Below, piece by piece: positions 1 to 7,758 of a stretch of DNA of 19,507 nucleotides (position 1 is its first letter; every line of letters starts with the position of its first letter). A model generated the notes under the pieces. The model did not search any database. It saw only the letters and a program-made list of their open reading frames with translations, and was not told the origin of the DNA. This DNA comes from CAIYPG01 sp903864555 (GTDB lineage Bacteria; Pseudomonadota; Gammaproteobacteria; Burkholderiales; SG8-39): the NCBI GenBank assembly GCA_947474715.1, contig CANJJT010000083.1, positions 1 to 19,507 of the forward strand. Direction: 5' to 3'. The position numbers and the translations under genes were made by a program.

Positions 1-176
1 GCCGAGCGCAAAGTATCGGTCTGCATCTCCAGCTCAATCTGGTGCACTTGCAGTTCGTGCAGCAGTTCTTCGGCCGGGCGCGCGTGGGGTTCGTCCAGTG
101 GCGCCTTGTCAAGCTGACTCTCGGCTTGCTGTCGCAGGCGTTTATCGTTCTGCTTCTTGTTCTTGGGCAGTTTCAT
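1..176 (-). CDS. Partial sensor protein, N-terminus only (probable PAS-type histidine kinase or diguanylate cyclase)
   Basis: The first 58 residues are visible; the gene runs off the left edge. It begins MKLPKNKKQNDKRLRQQAES and continues through a charged helix to ELLHELQVHQIELEMQTDTL. That last motif is the coiled-coil leader usually found before the first PAS domain of multi-domain sensor kinases and GGDEF proteins; the domain itself lies outside the window, so the output type is unknown. The ATG (174-176) overlaps the stop codon of the upstream CheB-CheR gene as ATGA, so the two are almost certainly translationally coupled and probably act in one signalling pathway. Family assignment is inference from the leader motif and gene order. 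Confidence 0.7.
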   Translation of the reverse strand, partial: MKLPKNKKQNDKRLRQQAESQLDKAPLDEPHARPAEELLHELQVHQIELEMQTDTLRS

Positions 177-3100
177 GGGGACTTCAGCGAAATAACTTCC
201 ACCATCGCCAGCAGGATCAATTCGGTATTGCCGACCGTGGTCGCAATGCGGCGGGCATTGAGCACCATGCGGCGCTGGCCGAGGCTGGGGAAATCGTGCT
301 CCATCACATAGCCCTCCATTACCTGTTTTTTAGGCAGAATATCTTCGAGCAGTTGGCGCAAAGCTGGAATATCCCACTGGCCATTGCCCAGCGCGTAGAT
401 TTTTCGGCCCACCGTCTCGTCCGCCTTCACCCGGAAGTGCTCATAGAACGTGCGGCTGGCCGATACCACCTGCAAGTCGCTATCGAGAACGATCAACGGC
501 TGGCCTACCGTGTTGATGATGCCCTCGGCCAGGATGCGCGCCTCTTCCGCCACGCCCAACTTGATGTTGACGAGCTTGAAGTCAGTCACGTTGGTGCAGC
601 TCAGCACCACGCCGGCGATGACGTTGTCCAGCGTCCGGTAGGGCTGCATGCGTGCCAGATACCACGCACCGTCGATGGTGCGCACCTCGCGTTCGCACGG
701 GATCAGCGTATCGAGCACGCTCTGGAGCGCGGGGGCCAGGTCTTCGCCCTCGACTTTCGAGGTGATGTGGGTTATGGAACGGCCGACATCGGTCGCGATC
801 AGGTGGTAGAGCTTCACCGCCTCGGGCGTGTAGCGCCGGATGACCAGTTGATTGTCGAGGAACAGTGTGGCGGTATTGACGCTGTCGAGCAGGTTCTTGA
901 TGTCATTTTGCATGCTGCTCAATTGCTCGACCCTGGCGCTCAGCTCGCTATTGACCGTAATAGCTTCTTCGTTCACCGAGTGCAACTCTTCCGCAGAGGC
1001 CTGCATTTCTTCAACGGAGGATTGAAGCTCTTCGTTGGTCGATTGCAACTCCTCGTTGGTCGATTTGAGTTCCTCGTTGGTAATCTGCTGTTCTTCGATG
1101 GTGGCTTGCAGTTTTTTTCTGGCGTAGGCGAGCTCGCTCTCCAGTTCCCTGACGAGCACCGATTCGACTGACGGTGGACTTTGCTTGCCGAGGCCTTTGC
1201 CCCGGCCTTGTTTGGCGGCGGGCTTGTGTTCGGGTTGGCCGGACCCGGCGATGTCCTGAAAGCTCACCAGCAGCAGAGGCTCGTCGGTCTTGGCGCCGTT
1301 AGCTGCCTGTTGACCAGGCAGCAGCCGCACGCTGAAGCTCACCCTGGTGATGCTGCCATCGGTGTGCATCGAGACTTCCCGGTCGAGTGTCGGCAACGCT
1401 TTTTTCGCCGCATTGATGATGGCCGCGCGCAAGTCCAGTTGGAGTCCCGCGGGCGCCATATTGATCACGTTGTTGTTGACCGGGCCGGGGGCCGGGCGCA
1501 GGTATCGGCCGATGTTGCCATGCACGAAGAGGAGGTTGCCCCTGGCGTCGGTGGTAACCGAGGCCGGCGCGTAGATCTGCAGCAGCGTGTTATGGCTCAG
1601 ATCGCCGACGCTGCTTGCGCTGCCGGCTTGCGGTCGGTCCTTCATCGCCGCAGCCGCTGTCGGCTCAGCTTTCCCGGCGGCCTGAGTCGATTGGTTGCCG
1701 AATAAGGGGTACGCGGCTGCATGCGTATGGATGGCCCGGTAGAACTTCCACTTGCGATCGAGCGCCGAAAACTGCACCGTGTTGTTGGTGATGTTCTCCG
1801 AGGAGGACAGGAACAGCACCCCGTCGGGCTTGAGGGCGAAGTGAAAAATGGGAATCAGTCGGTTTTGCAGTTCCGGCTCGAGATAAATCATCAGGTTGCG
1901 GCAACTAAGCAGGTCGAGTTTGGTGCAAGGCGGGTCCTTGAGCACGTTATGTACGGCGAACACCACGCTATCGCGAACCACCTTCTTGATCTTGTAGCCC
2001 CCGTCATTGCCTTGGTCCTTGGTGAAGAAACGGCGCAGGCGCTCCGGGGTCACGTCAAGGGCGATGTTGGCGGAGTAGCGGCCGAACCGCGCCAGGTCTA
2101 TGGTGTTACCGTCGAGGTCGGTGGCGAAGATCTGGATATTCAATTCCTGCTCGTGCCTCGCCTTCATCTCGTCCATCAACTCCAGGAGCACCATGGCAAT
2201 CGAATAGGCTTCCTCGCCGCTGGAGCAACCGGCCACCCAGACCCGGAATGTGTAGTTCTCGGGTTTGCCCGCCAGCAGCGGCGGCAGAATGGTTTGTTTC
2301 AGCGCGTCGAAGGCGTCCGGGTCGCGGAAAAAACTGGTGACGTTGATCAGCAGATCGTCGAACAGCTTCTGCACCTCGGCGCGATTCTCCTTCAGGTAGC
2401 GCGCATAGACCGCGGCACTCTGGATGTTGTGCGTCGCCATGCGCCGCTCGATGCGACGGCTGATGGTGCTCTTCTTGTAGAGCGAGAAATCGTGACCGGT
2501 GCTGCTGCGCACTTGCAGCAGGATCTGGTTTATGCCACTCAGGGATTCCTCGGTTGCGACGGCATGCACTTTACTTCTGAGCGGCGACTGACGGAGTATT
2601 TCTTTCAGCATCGCGGGCATTTGCTCCGCCGGCAGAATATGGGTGGCGCAGCCGGCCACGATGGCGCTTTGCGGCATGCCATCGTATCTGGCGGTGGCGG
2701 GTTCCTGCACCATGCAGATGCCCCCGGCGTTGAAGATGGCGCGCAGCCCCAGCGTGCCGTCGCTGGCAGTCCCCGAGAGGACGATGCCGATGGCTTTTTC
2801 CGCCTGATCCTCGGCCAGCGAGCGCAGGAAGGTGTCAATCGGCATGCGCAGCCCGTGTGGCAGTTCCGGCATGTAGAGAAGCAAGTCCCGATTCAGTATG
2901 TGCATCACGCGGTTGGGTGGAATGACGTAGACGCGATTGGGTTCTACCCGAGTCTGATCGAGGACTTGGGCCACCGGCATGGCAGTGGCGAGTTGCAGGA
3001 TATTCGTCAGCAGACTTTCATGGCTCGGGGACAGATGCGGTATCAGCACGAAGGCCATGCCGGTGTCTGCCGGGCAGGCGCGGAAAAACTGCTCGAAGGC

Positions 3101-3178
3101 CTCCAGCCCGCCTGCCGAAGCACCTATTCCGACAATGGGGAAGTTGGCGACGGCAATCGTTTCCGGCGAGTCATCCAC
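173..3178 (-). CDS. CheB methylesterase - CheR methyltransferase - coiled coil - PAS fusion protein
   Basis: A 1001-residue chemotaxis-type hybrid. The CheB methylesterase domain (about 12-195) has its catalytic triad: S21 in GIGASAGG, H48 in LIPHLSPSH, D140 in SGTASDGT. A CheR SAM-dependent methyltransferase follows (about 215-480), with the SAM loop VAGCSSGEEAYSIAM and the signature DLLSCRNLMIYL. Next is a long coiled coil rich in TNEELQSTNEELQS repeats, then one clear and probably a second PAS domain to the C-terminus. No receiver domain precedes CheB, as in other CheB/CheR/PAS hybrids. The protein probably acts in the cytoplasm in a non-canonical sensory pathway with the coupled downstream sensor. 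The only start in this frame is a GTG at 3178 with no good ribosome site. An ATG at 3274-3276 opens a lysine/alanine-rich leader in the -1-related frame that would join this one at a homopolymer at 3185-3191, so the true N-terminus is uncertain. No chemoreceptor gene is nearby. Confidence 0.93.
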   Translation of the reverse strand: MDDSPETIAVANFPIVGIGASAGGLEAFEQFFRACPADTGMAFVLIPHLSPSHESLLTNILQLATAMPVAQVLDQTRVEPNRVYVIPPNRVMHILNRDLLLYMPELPHGLRMPIDTFLRSLAEDQAEKAIGIVLSGTASDGTLGLRAIFNAGGICMVQEPATARYDGMPQSAIVAGCATHILPAEQMPAMLKEILRQSPLRSKVHAVATEESLSGINQILLQVRSSTGHDFSLYKKSTISRRIERRMATHNIQSAAVYARYLKENRAEVQKLFDDLLINVTSFFRDPDAFDALKQTILPPLLAGKPENYTFRVWVAGCSSGEEAYSIAMVLLELMDEMKARHEQELNIQIFATDLDGNTIDLARFGRYSANIALDVTPERLRRFFTKDQGNDGGYKIKKVVRDSVVFAVHNVLKDPPCTKLDLLSCRNLMIYLEPELQNRLIPIFHFALKPDGVLFLSSSENITNNTVQFSALDRKWKFYRAIHTHAAAYPLFGNQSTQAAGKAEPTAAAAMKDRPQAGSASSVGDLSHNTLLQIYAPASVTTDARGNLLFVHGNIGRYLRPAPGPVNNNVINMAPAGLQLDLRAAIINAAKKALPTLDREVSMHTDGSITRVSFSVRLLPGQQAANGAKTDEPLLLVSFQDIAGSGQPEHKPAAKQGRGKGLGKQSPPSVESVLVRELESELAYARKKLQATIEEQQITNEELKSTNEELQSTNEELQSSVEEMQASAEELHSVNEEAITVNSELSARVEQLSSMQNDIKNLLDSVNTATLFLDNQLVIRRYTPEAVKLYHLIATDVGRSITHITSKVEGEDLAPALQSVLDTLIPCEREVRTIDGAWYLARMQPYRTLDNVIAGVVLSCTNVTDFKLVNIKLGVAEEARILAEGIINTVGQPLIVLDSDLQVVSASRTFYEHFRVKADETVGRKIYALGNGQWDIPALRQLLEDILPKKQVMEGYVMEHDFPSLGQRRMVLNARRIATTVGNTELILLAMVEVISLKSP

Positions 3179-3276
3179 GACTTGCCCCCCCGGCGGGGGA
3201 TCTGCTGGCGATGCTTCGCTGCCGGCTTGGCTGATGCCGTGCGAGGGGCGCTTGCCTTGGGTTTTCTGGTCGCCAT

Positions 3277-3627
3277 GAAAACTTACTTAGCGGGAGATCA
3301 GGGTGCTCACCATCCAATCATACGCCCGTTCTAAAGGCAAGTGATAGCAAGCTGCTTACCGAGATCGACAAAGTGCGCCATACCGAGCGGGCAATTCCCG
3401 GGGGGGCAAAGTCTCACTCGCTTGTTAGGGAAACACTGATCAAGTCTTGAATCGAGGAGAGTCGTTCAAGGTTTCCTCTGGCGTGGGGGATAGGCAAGGG
3501 GGCGCAGCCTCCTTGATTAGTGCTTTGCACGCCCCCATCGGGAACCATGTTTGAGTACGAAGGTGAGTGGCTGGTGAAGCCCGGACATGGCACGGCGCAG
3601 TGAATTGAGGACAGTCTGCGTTCAGCG
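3277..3627. other. Intergenic region between the CheB-CheR gene and cueR
   Basis: About 350 bases without a convincing gene. Short open frames on the minus strand (for example 3440-3676) lack a ribosome site and recognisable protein features and overlap the 3' end of cueR. The region must carry the promoter of the leftward CheB-CheR unit and the end of the leftward copZ-copA-cueR transcript. I see no strong intrinsic terminator (hairpin plus T-tract) and no clear -35/-10 pair. Confidence 0.5.
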
Positions 3628-4104
3628 TTACGTGCGCCTGACTACGGGCATTCGCTTGGCGGGAAGCTGCAGGCATTGATCCGGGGCGGTGATCTCCAGC
3701 CCCTGCAATATCGGACAGTCGGGCCGATCATCACCGTGGCAGTGCTGCGCCAGCTTTTCGAGGGTGGACTTCATCGTCTGCATGTCGACGATGCGCGTGT
3801 TCAATTCTTCGATGTGCGCCAGCGCCAGCTGCTTCACCTTGCTGCTGGGCCGGCGGTGGTCGTTCCACAAGGCCAGCAGTTCGCCGATCTGTTTGATGGA
3901 GAACCCCAGGTTGCGCGCCTGGCGCACGAAGCGCAGCACGTGGATGTCCTTGTCGGCATAGACCCGGTAGCCGGCATCGGTGCGCGCGGCCTTGCCGATG
4001 AGTCCGATGCTTTCGTAGTGGCGGATCATCTTGGCGCTGACGCCGCTGGCCTTCTCGGCATCACCAATGTTCAGGCCGGTGCCTGCAGTGCTATCCATGC
4101 TCAT
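3628..4104 (-). CDS. cueR: CueR, MerR-family Cu+-responsive transcriptional activator
   Basis: A 158-residue MerR-family regulator. The winged helix-turn-helix starts at LNIGDAEKASGVSAKMIRHY and continues through the wing motif RTDAGYRVY. A long dimerisation helix follows, then a C-terminal metal loop with C122 and C130 (C-HGDDRPD-CPIL). That spacing and the CPIL context match the two Cys that hold Cu+ in E. coli CueR (C112 and C120). It should bind the 19-bp-spacer promoters upstream of copZ and of the envelope copper operon and realign them when Cu+ is bound. Its ATG (4102-4104) overlaps the copA stop codon as ATGA, so it is translated as the last gene of copZ-copA-cueR and is probably autoregulated. 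A second ATG two codons in is an alternative start. The C-terminal tail (AKRMPVVRRT) is slightly longer than in short homologues. Confidence 0.93.
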   Translation of the reverse strand: MSMDSTAGTGLNIGDAEKASGVSAKMIRHYESIGLIGKAARTDAGYRVYADKDIHVLRFVRQARNLGFSIKQIGELLALWNDHRRPSSKVKQLALAHIEELNTRIVDMQTMKSTLEKLAQHCHGDDRPDCPILQGLEITAPDQCLQLPAKRMPVVRRT

Positions 4105-6572
4105 GCCTTTCCTGCTGCAGCAGCCTCGGGCCGCCAGCGTTTGAGCAGCAGCGCATTGGAGATGACGCTGACGCTGCTGAAGGCCATGGCGGCACCGGCC
4201 ACCACCGGGTTGAGCAGGCCGAAGGCAGCCAGCGGGATGCCGATGATGTTGTAGATGAAGGCCCAGAACAGGTTCTGGCGGATCTTGGCGTAGGTGCGGC
4301 GCGAGATCGACAGCGCCGCTGGCACCAGGCCGGCATTGCTGCCCATCAGGGTGATGCCGGCCGCCTCGATGGCGACATCGGTGCCGTTGGACATGGCGAT
4401 GCCGACATCGGCCGCCGCCAGCGCCGGCGCGTCGTTGATGCCATCACCGACCATGGCGACGATGGCGCCACCGCTTTTCAGCGAGGCGATTACCTCGGCC
4501 TTCTGCGATGGCAGGATGCCGGCGCGGATGTCCTGCACCCCCAGCAGTTCGCCGATGGCCCTGGCGCTGCCGGCGTTGTCGCCGGTCAGCATGACGGTGC
4601 GGATGCCCTGGGCGTGCAGTCGGGCAATGGTGTCGCGTGCATTCGCCTTCACGGTGTCGCCAAAGGCCAGCAGGCCGGCCAACACTGCGCCCTGTCCGTC
4701 CCGCCGCGCCAGCCAGGACACGGTGCGGCCCTGTTCTTCCAGGCGGCGCGCGTCGTCGACCAGTGCCGACATCGAGGCGCCCAGTTCTTCCATGAGGCGG
4801 CTGCTGCCCAGCAGGTAGGTGTGCGTCTCCAGCAATCCCTGCACGCCGCGGCCGGGCAGCGCACCGGCGTCGGTGACGGTGGGGATGGCCAGTTGCCGGG
4901 TGGTGGCCTCGGCCATCACGGCATGCGCGAGCGGATGGCTGCTGCCCTGCTGCAGCCCGGCCGCCAGCCTGAGCACTTCATTCTCGCCGCCGGCGGTGGC
5001 GCGGACTTCCACCACCACGGGTTTACCCTCGGTGAGCGTGCCGGTCTTGTCGAAGGCCACCACTGTCACGGCGTGGGCCACTTCCAGGGCTTCGGCGTCC
5101 TTGATGAGGATGCCGTGGCGCGCGGCCATGCCGGTGCCGACGATGATGGCGGCCGGTGTGGCCAGGCCCAGCGCGCAGGGGCAGGCGATCACCAGCACCG
5201 CCACGGCATTGAGCAGGGCCTGCTCCCAGTTGCCGTTGACCAGGCCCCAGGCGAGGAAGGTGATGAGGGCGATGACCAGCACCGCCGGCACAAAGACGGC
5301 GCTGACCTTGTCCACCAGTTTCTGGATCGGCGCCTTGGCCGCCTGTGCGTTCTCCACCATGCGCACGATGCGCGACAGCGTGGTCTCCGCGCCGATGGCC
5401 GTGGTGGCCACCACGATCAGGCCTTCCAGATTGACCGAACCGCCGGTGACCTTCTCGCCTTCGCCGCGCGACACCGGCAGGCTTTCCCCGGTGATCAGCG
5501 ACTCATCGACGTGGCTGCGGCCTTCCAGAATGCTGCCATCCACCGGGATGCGCTCGCCGGGGCGCACCACCACCACATCGCCGATCACCACATTGGCGAT
5601 CGGCACTTCCACATCCGTCGTGCCGCGGCGTACCCGCGCCACGTCCGGTCGCAGCGCATTGAGGGCGCGGATGGCATCGGTGGCCTGGCGCTTGGAGCGG
5701 GCTTCCAGCCACTTGCCCAGCAACACCAGCGTAATGACAAAGGCGGAGGCCTCGAAGTAGAGGTGGGGCGCGTGTTCCTCATGGCCGCCGTGCCGGGCGG
5801 CCTGCCACATCAAATAGAGGGACAGCAGGTAGGCGGCGGAGGTGCCGATGGCCACCAGCAGGTCCATGTTGCCCTGGAGCGAGCGCGCGGCATTCCAGCC
5901 ATTGCGGTAGAAGCGCGCACCCAGCCAGAACTGCACCGGCGTGGCCAGCAGCAGCTGCACGGTGGGCGAGAGCATCCAGTCGATGCCGAAGGGGCCGAGC
6001 AGCATGGGCAGGGCGAGCGGAATACTGAGCAGGCCGGCCAGCGCCACCGGCGCCCAGTCGGGCAGCCCGCCGGCCTTGGCCGCTGCCTGGTCCTGGCCCT
6101 GTTCCGCCGGGCCGGCCTGGTAGCCGGCCTTGACGATGGCCTGGATCAGCGGGCCCGTATCGACATGGTCGACATTGCCCAGCACCTTCACCTGGGCACG
6201 TTCGGTCGCCAGGTTCACCGACACGTCCAGCACGCCGTCCACGGCCTTCAGCGCCTTTTCGATGCGCGACACACAGGAGGCGCAGGTCATGCCCTGCACC
6301 TGCAACTGCAGTTCGTGTGTCGGCACGTCGTAGCCGGCCTTGCGTACCGCGGCGATCAGGGCCTGCTCATCCACCGTGGTGTCGGCCTCCAGTTGCGCGG
6401 TTTCGGTGCCCAGATTGACCGCCGTCTTGCGCACGCCTGCGACCTTGTCCAGCGCCTTCTCCACCCGGCTGACGCAGGATGCGCAGGTCATGCCGGTGAT
6501 CGGCAGGCGCAGCTGGACGGCCGGCACCGCGGTGTAGCCCGCGACGCTGTGAGCTGTGGAGAGGGTATTCAT
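4101..6572 (-). CDS. copA: CopA, P1B-type Cu+-exporting ATPase
   Basis: An 823-residue inner-membrane ATPase that pumps Cu+ from cytoplasm to periplasm. It has two N-terminal heavy-metal-associated domains, each with GMTCASC (C30/C33 and C97/C100). These are followed by transmembrane helices, the actuator motif TGES, the intramembrane metal site CPC (464-466, in IACPCALG), the phosphorylated aspartate D508 in DKTGT, the SSHPLA histidine-proline motif of the nucleotide domain, and the hinge GDGINDAPAL. Length and order match bacterial CopA/ActP with two metal-binding domains. The start follows a GGAG site in the 40-base gap after copZ. The stop overlaps the cueR start as ATGA. Transcription is expected from the CueR promoter at 6896-6926. 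The CPC and paired CxxC sites support Cu+ (or Ag+) rather than Zn or Cd. Confidence 0.97.
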   Translation of the reverse strand: MNTLSTAHSVAGYTAVPAVQLRLPITGMTCASCVSRVEKALDKVAGVRKTAVNLGTETAQLEADTTVDEQALIAAVRKAGYDVPTHELQLQVQGMTCASCVSRIEKALKAVDGVLDVSVNLATERAQVKVLGNVDHVDTGPLIQAIVKAGYQAGPAEQGQDQAAAKAGGLPDWAPVALAGLLSIPLALPMLLGPFGIDWMLSPTVQLLLATPVQFWLGARFYRNGWNAARSLQGNMDLLVAIGTSAAYLLSLYLMWQAARHGGHEEHAPHLYFEASAFVITLVLLGKWLEARSKRQATDAIRALNALRPDVARVRRGTTDVEVPIANVVIGDVVVVRPGERIPVDGSILEGRSHVDESLITGESLPVSRGEGEKVTGGSVNLEGLIVVATTAIGAETTLSRIVRMVENAQAAKAPIQKLVDKVSAVFVPAVLVIALITFLAWGLVNGNWEQALLNAVAVLVIACPCALGLATPAAIIVGTGMAARHGILIKDAEALEVAHAVTVVAFDKTGTLTEGKPVVVEVRATAGGENEVLRLAAGLQQGSSHPLAHAVMAEATTRQLAIPTVTDAGALPGRGVQGLLETHTYLLGSSRLMEELGASMSALVDDARRLEEQGRTVSWLARRDGQGAVLAGLLAFGDTVKANARDTIARLHAQGIRTVMLTGDNAGSARAIGELLGVQDIRAGILPSQKAEVIASLKSGGAIVAMVGDGINDAPALAAADVGIAMSNGTDVAIEAAGITLMGSNAGLVPAALSISRRTYAKIRQNLFWAFIYNIIGIPLAAFGLLNPVVAGAAMAFSSVSVISNALLLKRWRPEAAAAGKA

Positions 6573-6612
6573 GTCAGGCTCCTTCAGGGGTGGTTCCCGT
6601 CGCGCACTCGCT

Positions 6613-6867
6613 TCAGGATTTCGCGCAGCAGCACCCGCCAGCAGGCTTGGCGGTGGCCGCAGCAGCCGGGCTGGCCAGCGCTGCGGGGTAGCCGGCGTCG
6701 CTGATGGCCTGGACCAGTTGGCCAGGTTGCACGCTGCTGTTCACATCGACGCGACCGCTCGGCAGGTCCACCTGCACCGTGGCTTTGGCGTCGAGTGACT
6801 GCACGGCCTTGGTGACGGTGCTGACGCAGTGGCCGCAGGTCATGTCTTTGACGTTGAGGGTGATCAT
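6613..6867 (-). CDS. copZ: CopZ-like copper chaperone (single HMA domain)
   Basis: An 84-residue soluble protein with a heavy-metal-associated fold. It opens MITLNVKDMTCGHCVSTVTK, with the Cu+-binding CxxC at C11/C14, and ends the domain at ISDAGYPA. A short alanine-rich tail ends in a Cys cluster (GGCCCAKS), an unusual addition that could hold extra metal. The ATG at 6865-6867 is chosen because AGGAG lies 7 bases upstream; reading further upstream would run through the CueR promoter. It is the first gene of copZ-copA-cueR and should deliver Cu+ to the CopA N-terminal domains. The symbol rests on family and context; such proteins are also annotated simply as heavy-metal-associated domain proteins. 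Confidence 0.9.
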   Translation of the reverse strand: MITLNVKDMTCGHCVSTVTKAVQSLDAKATVQVDLPSGRVDVNSSVQPGQLVQAISDAGYPAALASPAAAATAKPAGGCCCAKS

Positions 6868-6895
6868 GTCGTGTCTCCTGGGTGGGTATGAGAGC

Positions 6896-6926
6896 ACTTT
6901 AAACCTTCCCATGATGGCAAGGTCAA
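6896..6926 (-). promoter_or_regulatory. CueR-type promoter of copZ-copA-cueR
   Basis: Read on the minus strand: TTGACC (6921-6926), exactly 19 bases, then TAAAGT (6896-6901). The spacer region carries the imperfect dyad ACCTTGCC...GGGAAGGT centred between the two elements. An over-long 19-bp spacer with a dyad of this sequence is the signature of MerR-family Cu+ sensors such as CueR. It lies about 30 bases upstream of the copZ start, and cueR is in the same unit. Confidence 0.85.
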
Positions 6927-6980
6927 GCAGTGTTGTGTTTTTTACCGATTTCTCTTGAAGCAGGCGCAGCAAGGCTGCCG

Positions 6981-7244
6981 GTGTTAACCCCCTTGTCAAA
7001 GGGGGCCGACTGGCCGCAGGCCAGCGGGGGGATTTTGGCCAAGCAGGCTGGTCTCATCGCCATCTTCTGGCCTTGCCATGAATTCTGAACATTCATGTCC
7101 GTTGTCTTGCCCACAGAAAATCATCGCATGAGTTCCAGTTCATCGGCGCGGTGAGGCGTGGCGCATTGAACAGGCAGCAGTGAAAATCCCCCCGCTCGTT
7201 CGCTGCGCTCACGAGTCGGCCCCCTTTGACAAGGGGGTTAACAC
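6981..7244. mobile_element. MITE-like palindromic element, copy 1 (264 bp)
   Basis: A non-coding element bounded by a perfect 31-bp terminal inverted repeat (6981-7011 and 7214-7244) starting GTGTTAACCCCCTTG. The arms become complementary again at 7023-7036 and 7183-7196 (AGCGGGGGGATTTT and its complement). Each end therefore forms two hairpins: CCCCCTT-GTCA-AAGGGGG, and an apical one whose sequence differs between ends (CTGGCC-GCA-GGCCAG on the left, CTCGT...ACGAG on the right). The interior holds no gene. It lies between the CusF-like gene and the copZ promoter. A 3-base CCG on both sides is the only possible target duplication. A second copy lies at 12990-13256. Confidence 0.75.
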
Positions 7245-7276
7245 CCGCGGGTCTGCCGAGGCATCTTCTGCGCGGC

Positions 7277-7290
7277 GCCCGCTAGCGGGC
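7277..7290. repeat. 14-bp perfect palindrome over the stop codon of the CusF-like gene
   Basis: GCCCGCTAGCGGGC is a perfect palindrome and contains the TAG stop of the CusF-like gene. With the flanking GCGGC/GCCGC bases it could fold into a stable hairpin at the 3' end of the envelope copper transcript. No T-tract follows on the minus strand, so it is not a standard intrinsic terminator; it may stabilise the mRNA end. Confidence 0.4.
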
Positions 7291-7623
7291 CGCCTCAATG
7301 CCGGTCACGGTGTTGTTGCCGCCGACGCTTTCGGCGGTGAAGCGGACCTTGTCGCCCACGTTCAGTCCGTCGAGCAGCGCCGGGTCGCGCACGCGGAATA
7401 CCATGGTCATGGGCGGCATGTCCAGGCTCCTGATCTCGCCGTGCCTGAGGGTGATGCGGCCGCCTGCCTTGTCGATGCGGCGAACTTCGCCATCGGCTTT
7501 CTCTGCAGCAGGCGCTGCAGTTCCGGCGGGGTGATGACCGGCATGCGCGTCAGCCGCTTGTTGAGCCAGGACAGGGGGCGCCAGCAGGGCGGGGATGATG
7601 AGTAACAGGTGACTGGTTTTCAT
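7282..7623 (-). CDS. CusF-like periplasmic copper-binding protein
   Basis: A 113-residue exported protein: signal peptide (about 1-20, cleavage near VLA-QQ), a short His-rich linker (DAHAGHH), then a CusF-type small beta barrel. The metal ligands are H61 and M72/M74 in DMPPMTM; the position of the cation-pi Trp of E. coli CusF (W44, in NWPEMTM) is M69 here, a variant seen in other CusF-like proteins. It should bind Cu+ or Ag+ in the periplasm. The start at 7621-7623 follows AAAGGA by five or six bases; an open frame extends to 7710 but lacks a signal peptide there. It is the last gene of the copper operon, 135 bases after the DUF411 gene. CusF normally feeds a CusCBA pump, but no cusA or cusB lies in the window. 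Confidence 0.88.
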   Translation of the reverse strand: MKTSHLLLIIPALLAPPVLAQQAADAHAGHHPAGTAAPAAEKADGEVRRIDKAGGRITLRHGEIRSLDMPPMTMVFRVRDPALLDGLNVGDKVRFTAESVGGNNTVTGIEAAR

Positions 7624-7688
7624 GCACGTCCTTTCGGGTTCGGCAATGTCGGGAGATGAATGATTGTGGACGAACCACCTGCACACCA

Positions 7689-7717
7689 GGTTCCTGGTGG
7701 CGCAGTCCACCGGAACC
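7689..7717. repeat. Hairpin between the DUF411 and CusF-like genes
   Basis: GGTTCC-T-GGTGG pairs with CCACC-GGAACC across a 6-base loop, giving 11 pairs with one bulged T. It sits in the only sizeable gap inside the operon and has no T-tract. It may act as an RNA-processing or stability element that sets the level of the last gene. Confidence 0.4.
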
Positions 7718-7758
7718 CGCTTGCTCGGGCGGGCAGAGGAAATATTTCAAAGCCGCTG

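Noticed and set aside
1721..3334. Long plus-strand open frame of 537 codons opposite the CheB-CheR gene
   Set aside because: It is the antisense shadow of a gene with complete catalytic motifs; it has no ribosome site or recognisable domain and is rich in His/Gln/Arg, as expected from reverse-reading GC-rich codons.
3428..3460. Possible IS end near GGGAAACACTGATCAAG
   Set aside because: It looks like sequences seen near some IS ends, but no partner end or transposase is present, so it cannot be supported.
4614..6704. Plus-strand open frame of 696 codons opposite copA
   Set aside because: Fully antisense to a clear P-type ATPase, with low-complexity composition (HRH, GQQ, AGA runs) and no domain.
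7624..7710. Longer start for the CusF-like protein
   Set aside because: The extension has no ribosome site and precedes a normal signal peptide that begins right after a good one.
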